In this document: in pieces, positions 6,545-12,944 of the stretch | Numbering within the stretch: position 1 is the stretch's first letter | Layout of the letters: every line of letters starts with the position of its first letter | Source of the DNA: JBDREF01 sp043820045 | Lineage (GTDB): Bacteria > Planctomycetota > Phycisphaerae > Sedimentisphaerales > Anaerobacaceae | Reading direction: 5' to 3' | Length of the DNA: 12,944 nucleotides | Assembly (NCBI GenBank): GCA_043820045.1 | Contig: JBDREF010000455.1 | Location: forward strand, 1-12,944 | The notes under the pieces: generated by a model | Database searches by the model: none | What the model was told of the DNA's origin: nothing | The model's input: only the letters and a program-made list of their open reading frames with translations | Made by a program: the position numbers and the translations under genes

Positions 6545-9205
6545 TTATTGGCCTCCGAATTGTTTTGACTCGAATGATTCGGCCTCCTGCCCGAAAACCT
6601 GCGAAACCTGCAAGCCGTTTGCCTGGGAAATATAGAACATGCGGCCGTTCGATACAACCGACCCCACACACTCTCGCGCGTCAACGGAGGGCCCGGAAGA
6701 TACCAGCTTGTTTTCATTCGTTATGTCGATTATGTCCATGTTGGAACCGAGCACATAGGGTTCCGACACGGTGAACCTGGTGCACGCATAATGTTTGTCG
6801 AAGCTGGATCGAATCTTGCCCGTATCCTTGTCTATAACGAAACTCGGCTGGCCCGTTGAACCATGTACGAAGACGCAGTCGCTCCCGACCGTAACGATAT
6901 TGACGGCCTTTCCGACCGGCTCCGACCGCCAGACCAACGAGCCGTTCTCGGCGTCGAGGCAGAACACATAGCGATCCTGTGTTTTTTCGGTCGGCGCATT
7001 GTACCCACCCAGATACAGACGCCCCTTTTCTGCTGAGACACTGCAGCCGGCGGTGACGTAATACCTCGTAGTCAGCCAGATGACCTGTCCAGTCACCGGT
7101 TCGATAGCCGCTGTAAGACCTCTTGCCTTGGGTTGGCTGTCTTTTCTCTTCGGGGCGTATCCGAAGAAGGTTGAGTAGTAGAGCGTATCGTCCATCAGGG
7201 CCAAACCGGCGTCGTTGCCGCCGGCGCCGAACTGGGAGAAATCTATCGTCCAGACTTCTTCTCCCGTATCGATGTCCCATGCGCGGATGACGGGTTTGTT
7301 GTCCTGGGGATAGTAAGGATTGTCGTGGGTGTAAATCCAGCTCATTATCTCCGCCCCGTCGTCCGCTTTCACCGGCTCGCCTTTGTGGACGTAAGCCTTT
7401 TCCGTCCCCTGAGGCGCATACCTGCCCGATCCAAAGACGTATATGGCCAGGTTCTTGTAGATGGTGGGCGGCTGCTGCCGGCTCCAGCTCGGCGAGCCGG
7501 TAAAGGGAGCCTCCCAGAGCATCTCTCCCGTACGTGCATCAAGACAGCGCATGTGCGATTCTTTCAGTCCCGCCTGAGGGACAAGCAGACGCTCCTTATA
7601 GTAAACCGGCCCGGTGAAAGACACATGCACGCCGGGCCAGTACCGCCGCCACAACAGTCTTCCGGTTTCCTGCTCGACGGCGAAAATCTGGCCTTCCGCG
7701 GTATGGGTGTACATCCGGCCTCCGCCGCAGACGGGCATGTGCTTGAAAGTGCCCTCGTAACGTCGCATCCATTTGACTTTGAAAGGAGGTTTCAGGCCCT
7801 GGTCGTTTGAATTGGTGCCTGCCTGATTCCCGAAGTTGGTGAACCAGTCGTACTTAGAGTCGGCGAGTTTACTTGTCAGCGGGCTTCTGATCTGTTGCAG
7901 TTGAAGGTCCCGCGACGGCAGGGGGGCTTTGCCGCCCGGTCCCAGGATGTAAAGATACCCGTCCTCACAGCCGAAATAAATCCGGCCGTCACAGACCGCC
8001 GCCGGCGCGGATATGGCACTTCCGAAGGCGGTCTTGAACGACCGGACTTTGCCGTTTCCTGACAGCGGCACAATATAAAGGCTGCCGTCCATGCCGCCAT
8101 ATACTCCCGCGTCGCGCAGAAGAATAGGCGAAGCTATCGACGGGTAGCCTCCGAGGTATTGAGCTTGCTCGTTGCCTGGAGAGTGCTTGCAGAAGCCGAA
8201 GCCTTCTTCCGGGCGGCAGCGATAGACATCCTTGCCGCGGATACTGACCGAGCAGAAACTTAGCAGGCCCGGCCGATTTATCTCCGTAAGCGTTCCCGGG
8301 ACAAAATCGACCTTTGCAGTATTGTCTGAAAGCGGGATTATCTCGACTCTGCCGGTATTGTCCCGCCGATGCCACTGGCGGTACAGCGAGCCGTCTTCGC
8401 CTATGCTCAGGGCGAAGGTGCATGGTTTTTCCGAGCCTGCGTAAGCAGGTACTTCGGCCATTTTCAACAGCTTGGCGGCGCCGCCATTGTCTTCCAGGCA
8501 TACCGCCGAGCCGCCAGATGGGACAACAAGCATCTTGCCGTCGGCCACCAAGTCAACGGAGCAGCAGAACTGATCTTTCCATGTCACCCTGTCGCCCCTG
8601 TATCTGAGCCATTCTTCCCCGCTCCATCGGTTGCCCGTGAAGCCGAGGACCTCTTTGACGAAATCCCAGGTCCAGCAAATTGTGCCGTCCGATTCGAGGG
8701 CGTAGACCTGCGAGCCGAGCGTGGCGAAATAGACCCGGCCGTTTGTGACAACGGGACTGCTAAGGATTGGCTCGCCGCATTTTATTTCTTTGACTACTTT
8801 TCCGCCGACCTTGTCCAGCACGTAGTACGAACCTGCCATTGTGCCGAAGTGAAGGTAGCGCCCGGCAATGGCTGGTGATGACACGTTATTGCAGTTGGCC
8901 TTGTTGGCTCCGCTGTCGAATTTCCACAGAACGCGTAAAGTGGAAGCATCGATGCAAAAGGCCGTTCCAGACCCATCAACTGCATAAACGCGTCCATCCG
9001 AGACCGCCGGTGCGGTAAGGATGGCATCGGTCAGAGGGATCGCACCAATCAGACCCAGTGAATCGGCGACCGTCCTGTCGGGAACGTTGCCTGAATGTCT
9101 GCAATCGTATTTTAGCTGCGGCCAATTCTCCGCGGCGGTTGCCGCCCCGGCCGAGGCCAGAAAAACCATCGTCAGCAGCGCTATTCTTCTTCGCAGAGTT
9201 CTCAT
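6545..9205 (-). CDS. Secreted PQQ-like beta-propeller repeat protein with two propeller halves
   Basis: This 886-residue protein starts with a Sec signal peptide (three Arg at 5-7, hydrophobic 8-22, cleavage near Ala24/25). The mature part is built of PQQ-like/BamB-like blades recognisable by V-Y-A-V/I-D and G-x-x-x-W motifs: VYAVDGSGTAF, TLRVLWKFDSG, VYFATLGSQVYALESDG, GRLLWRRYWPG, GEMLWEAPF, GEEVWTIDF, GQVIWLT and GSLVWRSEP. A second propeller appears to begin near residue 454 (WFTNFGNQAGTNSN), echoing the WPQLKYDCRHSG entry of the first near residue 28. No cytochrome CxxCH or quinoprotein dehydrogenase active site was noticed, so a binding or scaffold role is more likely than PQQ-dependent catalysis. 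AGGAG (9216-9220) is 10 nt upstream of the ATG. The nitrilase-family gene ends 16 nt before it and the esterase starts 4 nt after it, placing it mid-operon. Such proteins are common in planctomycete genomes; the ligand is unknown. Confidence 0.9.
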   Translation of the reverse strand: MRTLRRRIALLTMVFLASAGAATAAENWPQLKYDCRHSGNVPDRTVADSLGLIGAIPLTDAILTAPAVSDGRVYAVDGSGTAFCIDASTLRVLWKFDSGANKANCNNVSSPAIAGRYLHFGTMAGSYYVLDKVGGKVVKEIKCGEPILSSPVVTNGRVYFATLGSQVYALESDGTICWTWDFVKEVLGFTGNRWSGEEWLRYRGDRVTWKDQFCCSVDLVADGKMLVVPSGGSAVCLEDNGGAAKLLKMAEVPAYAGSEKPCTFALSIGEDGSLYRQWHRRDNTGRVEIIPLSDNTAKVDFVPGTLTEINRPGLLSFCSVSIRGKDVYRCRPEEGFGFCKHSPGNEQAQYLGGYPSIASPILLRDAGVYGGMDGSLYIVPLSGNGKVRSFKTAFGSAISAPAAVCDGRIYFGCEDGYLYILGPGGKAPLPSRDLQLQQIRSPLTSKLADSKYDWFTNFGNQAGTNSNDQGLKPPFKVKWMRRYEGTFKHMPVCGGGRMYTHTAEGQIFAVEQETGRLLWRRYWPGVHVSFTGPVYYKERLLVPQAGLKESHMRCLDARTGEMLWEAPFTGSPSWSRQQPPTIYKNLAIYVFGSGRYAPQGTEKAYVHKGEPVKADDGAEIMSWIYTHDNPYYPQDNKPVIRAWDIDTGEEVWTIDFSQFGAGGNDAGLALMDDTLYYSTFFGYAPKRKDSQPKARGLTAAIEPVTGQVIWLTTRYYVTAGCSVSAEKGRLYLGGYNAPTEKTQDRYVFCLDAENGSLVWRSEPVGKAVNIVTVGSDCVFVHGSTGQPSFVIDKDTGKIRSSFDKHYACTRFTVSEPYVLGSNMDIIDITNENKLVSSGPSVDARECVGSVVSNGRMFYISQANGLQVSQVFGQEAESFESKQFGGQ
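6552..6556 (-). promoter_or_regulatory. Shine-Dalgarno site fixing the esterase gene start, inside the upstream gene
   Basis: GGAGG on the minus strand, 11 nt before ATG 6540 and within the last codons of the beta-propeller gene. It supports translational coupling and rejects the 59-residue longer frame. Confidence 0.7.
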
Positions 9206-9221
9206 TGCTTTCTATCTCCTT

Positions 9222-10292
9222 CTATTCCATGTTTCCGGGCCTGTGCCGATGTTCGAGCGATCTGGCGAAGTAATCATCCAGCAGCTCAATTTCGAATTCC
9301 TTGATCATTTCATCTACGCTGACTGTCTCATGTCCGCTGGAGACCAGTACGGCTCCCAGGCATCCGGGATCGTTGATTGTGACCTTCGGTCCGTACTTAG
9401 CTTTCAGTTTCCTCAGCCGTTCCCAATTATAGTCGATGTGGACGAGTTCACAATCCAGATTGACGGTGGCGACGGCGAAATCAAAATAATTGGTGTTGGA
9501 TGCAACGACCTGCCCCAAGGGATTGTAAATCTCGGAACGTGTCTCCTTGCCGGCAATGGCGCCGACAAAATGGCTCCGGCAGGAATAAGCCCAGTAGGCC
9601 TGCATAAGCCCGCCGTGGTACATCGACGAGAAGATGATCAGGTCAGGTTTGGCCCTGGCGTACTTCAATCTTATCTCGTCGAAATTAAGGTCGAAGCAGA
9701 TTGCCATTGCCACTCGGCCAAAATCACATTCGATGACAGGAGCTTCCCGGCCGCAGAGAATGCCGCCTTCCATCTCGCCGATGGTAGGATGATTCTTGCT
9801 GTAAATGCCGGCAACCTCGCCCTTGCGGTTGATCAAAACGCTGGAATTGCGCCTGGTGCCGTCGGGCATTTCGCGGTTGGCCGAATAGACGATATAACAA
9901 TTGTGCTCTTTGGCAACCTTTGAAAAGAATCTCTGTATCTGGTCTTTGCGGACCCGGTAGTACTCCCTGAGCTTCTCGGGGCTGAATCCGCCCGGCCGGT
10001 CGCACGCCTCCGGGACTACAATCAGGTCGGGCTTATCCGGCAGGACCTGATGGAACTTGCTCTGCCAGTGCGCGATCATTCTTTCGACCGCTTTCTGAGG
10101 TTCGGTATCGGCTGAGATGCTTGCGGGGGACGAGCCAATCGTGGCGATTGTGACTCGGCCCCTCTTCTTACCCTGTTCTTGTGCATCTATGGCGGCCAGG
10201 AGCGAATTGTCGGCCTCCGCGAGAAGGCAGGACGCAACAATCAACAGAAGCAATCGGGCTGATACTGCAGGACCTAAGAAGGAACGCCTCAT
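9222..10292 (-). CDS. Exported carbon-nitrogen hydrolase (nitrilase superfamily)
   Basis: ATG 10292 (356 residues) is preferred over the open frame from 10322 because AGGAG (10301-10305) lies 8 nt upstream. The Glu-Lys-Cys triad of the nitrilase/amidase superfamily is complete: Glu95 in VVPEACD, Lys166 in YSKNHP and Cys199 in AICFDLNFDE, with typical spacing. The family hydrolyses or condenses C-N bonds of nitriles, amides, ureas and N-acyl groups; Lnt, the apolipoprotein N-acyltransferase, is a membrane-bound example. Here a signal sequence precedes the domain: MRRS, then a Leu-rich stretch ending VASC at residues 19-22. That fits a lipobox (Cys22), although cleavage after AEA is also possible. 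Export is unusual for soluble members of this family. The C-terminal 60 residues beyond the core are charged and unassigned. It lies 67 nt after the beta-helix gene and 16 nt before the propeller gene. Family is confident; subfamily and substrate are not. Confidence 0.9.
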   Translation of the reverse strand: MRRSFLGPAVSARLLLLIVASCLLAEADNSLLAAIDAQEQGKKRGRVTIATIGSSPASISADTEPQKAVERMIAHWQSKFHQVLPDKPDLIVVPEACDRPGGFSPEKLREYYRVRKDQIQRFFSKVAKEHNCYIVYSANREMPDGTRRNSSVLINRKGEVAGIYSKNHPTIGEMEGGILCGREAPVIECDFGRVAMAICFDLNFDEIRLKYARAKPDLIIFSSMYHGGLMQAYWAYSCRSHFVGAIAGKETRSEIYNPLGQVVASNTNYFDFAVATVNLDCELVHIDYNWERLRKLKAKYGPKVTINDPGCLGAVLVSSGHETVSVDEMIKEFEIELLDDYFARSLEHRHRPGNME

Positions 10293-10300
10293 AAGTTGTT

Positions 10301-10305
10301 CTCCT
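10301..10305 (-). promoter_or_regulatory. Shine-Dalgarno site fixing the nitrilase-family gene start
   Basis: AGGAG on the minus strand, 8 nt before ATG 10292. It favours the start with a compact signal peptide over the in-frame ATG at 10322. Confidence 0.75.
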
Positions 10306-10359
10306 AAGAAACGGATTTTCATTCAGCAATAGCAATACGACAAGACAGACGAACAAACG

Positions 10360-11703
10360 CTATTGAGATGCAGGTACCCGCCGGTCTTCAATTAGCGTTT
10401 TTGCTCGTATTTCATTGCCGTTAAGTGCCACTTTTCCGACTTGCTCTTCGATAAGGATTCCGACGGTCTGCTTTTGTGAGTCGGCTTCTCGCGTGTCACG
10501 AATTATGTTGTTCTTGAAAACCAGATCGTTTGTCTGTCCTCGAATACGGATACCTGCGGCTTCACGGCCAGTCCCGTTGTTCTCGATGATATTTTCCTCC
10601 AGACGGTTGCGATGGGCCGCCATCCCAAGGGTTTCGTTTCGGAAAAAGATTCCGTCCTCGCTGTTGGAGCGTACGATATTCCGGCGAAGAAGATTGTCCG
10701 AATCCTTGTGCCCGATGGAAATGCCGAATTGCCCGTTGTTTTCGAGAATATTGTCGGTAAACAATCCATGCCGAACCCGCCAGCACAGAAACAGACCGTC
10801 GGTTCCATTGCCGCGGGCGATACAATTGCTCACGCTCGGGCGCTGGGAGCCGCTTCCCGGGTGTATGCCAAGGTAGGTATTGCCCTCGCTAATGCAGCCG
10901 GCGACAGAAACATCGTTGGACTGCTGGAAGCTGATCCCGTCGCCGTTGTAGTTTCGGACCACGCAGTTCTGAATCACCGTCCCGAATGCTTGATATAGGA
11001 AAATGCCGGCGCCTCGGCAGCCGTTCAAATGGACGTTGGACTCCTTGTTGCCGTCAATTGTGATATCCTCGATGCGTGCCCGGACAATGTTATAGCCGCT
11101 GACTACCGGGAAAACGGTCGCCGCCTTGGCATTATTGCTGACCATACAATCGGCCATCAGCGGCTTGTCGATGGAAAAAGTGTTGTTGCTGCGCCCCGTT
11201 ATGCGCGCAACGGTGGTGTGGAATCCTCCTGACTTATCGTCGTAAATCGCAACGCCGTAGCCTACTTCGAAACCGGTCGGGTCTTCCACCGTGATTTGCT
11301 GTTCGCCGAAGTCGCCATCGAGGGCCAGAGCGGATACAACGCCATCGGCTTTTTTCAAGACCGTTTTGTCTTTCCCACCCCTGACCGTTACATTGGCTCG
11401 CAGATGCAGCGAATCATACATCACATATTCTCCCTCGCCGATTTCGACGGCACCGCCTCCGAGACCGGCGATGTAATCGACTGCGGCCTGCAATGCCCGG
11501 TTGTCATCGCCCATTATGTCGGCATTATCACGGCCAACTGTTATGCGAGGAAGGTTCTGCATTGCCGAGTGCATGGCCGTCGGCAACTGCTGCTCCTGGG
11601 GTCTGGGTGAGGGATCTTTTTGATTATCCGCGGCGTGTGAATCGCCGGCAGCACTGAAAGCAGCAAAGATAAGAAAAAGCAACAGGGAAATGTATGTTTT
11701 CAT
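10360..11703 (-). CDS. Secreted right-handed parallel beta-helix protein (pectate-lyase-like)
   Basis: ATG 11703 (447 residues) is chosen over 11721 because GGAGG (11712-11716) is 8 nt upstream and the signal peptide MKTYISLLLFLIFAAFSAAG starts there. After a Pro/Gln-rich stretch comes a pectate-lyase-3-type cap: DDNRALQAAVDYIAGLGGGA, then a V-x-I/V-R-G entry. The second half is a ladder of PbH1 repeats with regular Asn and Gly-I/L turns: NCVVRNYNGDGISF, GCISEGNTYLGI, NCIARGNGTDGLFL, NILENNGQFGISI, NIVRSNSEDGIFF, NIIENNGTGREAAGIRI and NNIIRDT. Such coils usually bind or cleave acidic polysaccharides. The DPHD motif of alginate C5-epimerases was not seen, so an AlgG/AlgE role is not supported despite the AlgI-like gene nearby. 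A glycan lyase, hydrolase or non-catalytic binder are all possible. It lies between the TIM-barrel gene (72-nt gap) and the nitrilase gene (67-nt gap). Confidence 0.87.
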   Translation of the reverse strand: MKTYISLLLFLIFAAFSAAGDSHAADNQKDPSPRPQEQQLPTAMHSAMQNLPRITVGRDNADIMGDDNRALQAAVDYIAGLGGGAVEIGEGEYVMYDSLHLRANVTVRGGKDKTVLKKADGVVSALALDGDFGEQQITVEDPTGFEVGYGVAIYDDKSGGFHTTVARITGRSNNTFSIDKPLMADCMVSNNAKAATVFPVVSGYNIVRARIEDITIDGNKESNVHLNGCRGAGIFLYQAFGTVIQNCVVRNYNGDGISFQQSNDVSVAGCISEGNTYLGIHPGSGSQRPSVSNCIARGNGTDGLFLCWRVRHGLFTDNILENNGQFGISIGHKDSDNLLRRNIVRSNSEDGIFFRNETLGMAAHRNRLEENIIENNGTGREAAGIRIRGQTNDLVFKNNIIRDTREADSQKQTVGILIEEQVGKVALNGNEIRAKTLIEDRRVPASQ

Positions 11704-11711
11704 TGTCTCTA

Positions 11712-11716
11712 CCTCC
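11712..11716 (-). promoter_or_regulatory. Shine-Dalgarno site fixing the beta-helix gene start
   Basis: GGAGG on the minus strand, 8 nt before ATG 11703. The upstream in-frame ATG at 11721 lies on the far side of this site and has no comparable sequence before it. Confidence 0.75.
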
Positions 11717-11775
11717 GTCAAACGAAAAGTTCCTGTGGACCGCTTCTCTAAACTGTCAATTGTTTCAAAGGCAAA

Positions 11776-12729
11776 TCAGACCAGCTTGCCTTCAATTTGT
11801 TTGAGAACCTTCATTGACTCTTCAGCGATTGTCCTGCCGCCGGGCGAAAAGTCGAAGACTTCGAGCGACACCCACTCGCTGCATTTCAAATCTTTCAGTG
11901 TCTGAAAAGCTTTTACATAGTCGTTAACCGCCGTTCCCGTGCCGAGGTGCTTGCCGCCCTGTTCCTGGACGTGCACGTGATGGATAGACTTGCGGTGCTT
12001 TTTAATCAGGACGTCGAATGCTTGAGTCTCATCCCCGGTATTATTGAAGTCAAACATGATTTTGATCGCCGGATGATCGACTTGTTCGGCCAACTGCGAG
12101 GCTTCGGCCAGAGTATTGACGACGTCGGTTGCCCTCTTGGCCAGCGGTTCGATGAGGATTTTGATTTCGCGCTTCTGAGCGTGGTCGGCAACCGCTGTAA
12201 GGCCCTCGGTAAAATGCCTTTTGGCCTCCCGGACGGAAATTCCTTTTGTGTCGCGTTGTTTCGGCGAGCCGAAAATCATGTAGTGTCCGCCGAGGTCGCC
12301 GCAGAACTCGATGAGCTGATTCAAGTATGCGATGGTTCTTCTGCGCACGGCGGCATCCGGCGTGGTGAAATGCAGTCCCTCCGGCGGCGGGGCCAGCAGC
12401 CAGTGAAGGCCGACGCATTCGAGGCCGGCATTATCCATCGCCGAAACCATCTCTCGCCGCTTTGCCGGTCCTATTTCGTGGACGCCTTCATTGACTAAGG
12501 TAAAGGCCGCGATTTCGATTCCACCATAGCCGGCGTCACCTACAATTTGACATTGCTCAGACCAGCTCAATTCGGCCATACTCTCGTTGCACATGGCGTA
12601 CTTGAATCCGTGCCAGCCGGGTCCTCTCGCCTGCTTCGCCTGGCAGCCGAAAGCGAGCCCCGCCAACGCGGCGGCGGACAGGGCGTTCCCAGACTTAATG
12701 ATGAGTTCTCTGCGACTGAATTTCGACAT
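11776..12729 (-). CDS. Tat-exported TIM-barrel protein, sugar phosphate isomerase/epimerase (xylose-isomerase-like) family
   Basis: ATG 12729 (317 residues) is chosen over 12792 because AGGGGAA (12735-12741) is 5 nt upstream and a twin-arginine signal begins there: SRRELIIKSG with Arg6-Arg7, then a hydrophobic segment ending LAFGC (Cys29), a possible lipobox. The domain is an AP-endonuclease-2/xylose-isomerase-like TIM barrel (PF01261 type). The four metal ligands expected at the ends of late strands are visible: Glu194 (ILIEPL), Asp227 (MFDFNNTGDE), His253 (HHVHVQEQG) and Glu290 (SLEVFDF), so the divalent-metal centre appears intact. GIEIAAF and GLHWLLAPP fit the early strands. Relatives isomerise or epimerise ketoses or act on inositols; many Tat-exported homologues occur in Planctomycetota without known substrates. 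It is the first gene of the minus-strand operon, directly downstream of the predicted promoter. Confidence 0.88.
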   Translation of the reverse strand: MSKFSRRELIIKSGNALSAAALAGLAFGCQAKQARGPGWHGFKYAMCNESMAELSWSEQCQIVGDAGYGGIEIAAFTLVNEGVHEIGPAKRREMVSAMDNAGLECVGLHWLLAPPPEGLHFTTPDAAVRRRTIAYLNQLIEFCGDLGGHYMIFGSPKQRDTKGISVREAKRHFTEGLTAVADHAQKREIKILIEPLAKRATDVVNTLAEASQLAEQVDHPAIKIMFDFNNTGDETQAFDVLIKKHRKSIHHVHVQEQGGKHLGTGTAVNDYVKAFQTLKDLKCSEWVSLEVFDFSPGGRTIAEESMKVLKQIEGKLV

Positions 12730-12803
12730 GAATCTTCCCCTGTAATGGCTCATATCTTTGTTCACAATGTTTGTTCTTGCACCGGCCGGCAAATTCCATC
12801 AGG

Positions 12804-12847
12804 TCAAATGGCCTTTTGAGATTATATCGCAGGGAGCGGCCATTTGA
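12804..12847. promoter_or_regulatory. Perfect 10-bp dyad flanking the -10 box, candidate operator
   Basis: TCAAATGGCC (12804-12813) and GGCCATTTGA (12838-12847) are exact inverse complements separated by 24 nt. The centre falls on the TATAAT box; one arm overlaps the -35 element and the other the expected start of transcription. A repressor bridging both arms would block the promoter. The symmetry is seen directly; the regulatory role is inferred and no regulator gene lies in the window. Confidence 0.5.
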
Positions 12848-12848
12848 A
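12821..12848 (-). promoter_or_regulatory. Predicted sigma-70-like promoter of the five-gene minus-strand operon
   Basis: On the minus strand the -35 TTCAAA (12843-12848, 4 of 6 consensus) and a perfect -10 TATAAT (12821-12826) are separated by 16 nt. Transcription would begin near 12814, leaving a leader of about 85 nt before ATG 12729. It is the best promoter match upstream of the first gene; no comparable promoter was seen in the operon's internal gaps. Confidence 0.6.
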
Positions 12849-12860
12849 ATAGTGATTTCA
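12845..12860. promoter_or_regulatory. Short palindrome upstream of the -35 box
   Basis: TGAAAT-AGTG-ATTTCA is a perfect 6-4-6 inverted repeat just upstream of, and overlapping, the -35 element. Its size suits a dimeric transcription factor site. An adjoining GGTCAA (12802-12807)/TTGACC (12862-12867) pair adds further symmetry around the promoter. Function is inferred from position only. Confidence 0.35.
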
Positions 12861-12891
12861 ATTGACCGGCAACTATTGTAATATTGCTTCC

Positions 12892-12911
12892 ATCCGGCCA
12901 GAAAGCCGGAT
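12892..12911. other. Perfect 7-bp hairpin in the upstream intergenic region
   Basis: ATCCGGC (12892-12898) and GCCGGAT (12905-12911) enclose a 6-nt loop. Neither strand has a T-run after it, so it is a weak terminator candidate, possibly for a gene beyond the right edge. Apart from this hairpin and the promoter elements, 12730-12944 shows nothing that looks coding. Confidence 0.35.
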
Positions 12912-12944
12912 TCGTGAGTAAGGGGCCGGAAAAACACGACGGGC

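Noticed and set aside
6541..6717. N-terminal extension of the esterase to an ATG at 6717
   Set aside because: It would overlap the propeller gene by 173 nt, its residues look like an out-of-frame shadow, and a signal peptide plus GGAGG marks ATG 6540.
9021..9923. A 300-codon open frame on the plus strand
   Set aside because: It is antisense to the nitrilase and propeller genes, spans their junction, lacks recognisable motifs, and the opposite strand has intact catalytic residues and ribosome binding sites.
10360..11703. Alginate C5-epimerase (AlgG/AlgE-like) identity for the beta-helix protein
   Set aside because: The fold is similar and an AlgI-like gene is nearby, but the DPHD catalytic motif is not seen.
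11704..11775. TTGACA on the minus strand as a second promoter before the beta-helix gene
   Set aside because: No acceptable -10 box lies 15-19 nt downstream of it.
12850..12944. Divergent plus-strand promoter upstream of the operon
   Set aside because: TTGACC and TAATAT occur but not with workable spacing, and no plus-strand gene start is visible before the window ends.
1..12944. CRISPR arrays, tRNA or rRNA genes, complete insertion sequences
   Set aside because: No regularly spaced direct repeats, no rRNA or cloverleaf-like segments and no transposase motifs were noticed; nearly all sequence is assigned to the nine protein genes.

Overview
The window looks like a chromosomal segment from a Planctomycetota/PVC-type bacterium, plausibly Phycisphaerae, although no marker gene fixes the lineage. 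This rests on the gene mix: a formylglycine-generating-enzyme-like (SUMF1) lipoprotein, a long secreted PQQ-type beta-propeller protein, a secreted parallel beta-helix protein, and a Tat-exported sugar-isomerase-like TIM barrel. Two proteins also share the lipobox-like ending F-G-C. Coding density is high, and no gene-free stretch exceeds about 215 bases.

Plus strand, 2-5528: four closely spaced genes. (1) The 3' part of a TolB/PD40-type propeller gene that runs off the left edge. (2) A 638-residue predicted lipoprotein that fuses an FGE-sulfatase domain to a complete zinc-dependent histone-deacetylase-fold hydrolase. (3) An AlgI-like MBOAT acyltransferase. (4) A membrane-anchored SGNH-type protein of the kind that partners MBOAT proteins. 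Genes 2-4 read as a cell-envelope acylation/deacylation cassette. A 28-32 bp REP-like inverted repeat (1059-1146) lies in frame inside the signal-peptide region of gene 2.

Minus strand, 12729 down to 5554: five genes in one direction, every product with an export signal. In transcription order they are a Tat-signal TIM-barrel isomerase/epimerase-like protein, a parallel beta-helix protein, a nitrilase-superfamily hydrolase, a double PQQ-like beta-propeller, and an alpha/beta hydrolase. The gaps shrink from 72 and 67 nt to 16 and 4 nt. Shine-Dalgarno sequences fix four of the five starts shorter than the longest open frame. A good promoter (TTCAAA-16-TATAAT) sits upstream of the first gene, with a perfect 10-bp dyad centred on its -10 box.

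The two blocks converge at about 5528-5554, where a hairpin-forming inverted repeat contains both stop codons. The most interesting items are the exported FGE-HDAC fusion beside MBOAT/SGNH genes, the repeat element inside its signal peptide, and the apparently exported nitrilase in an all-secreted operon. Substrates cannot be determined from sequence alone.
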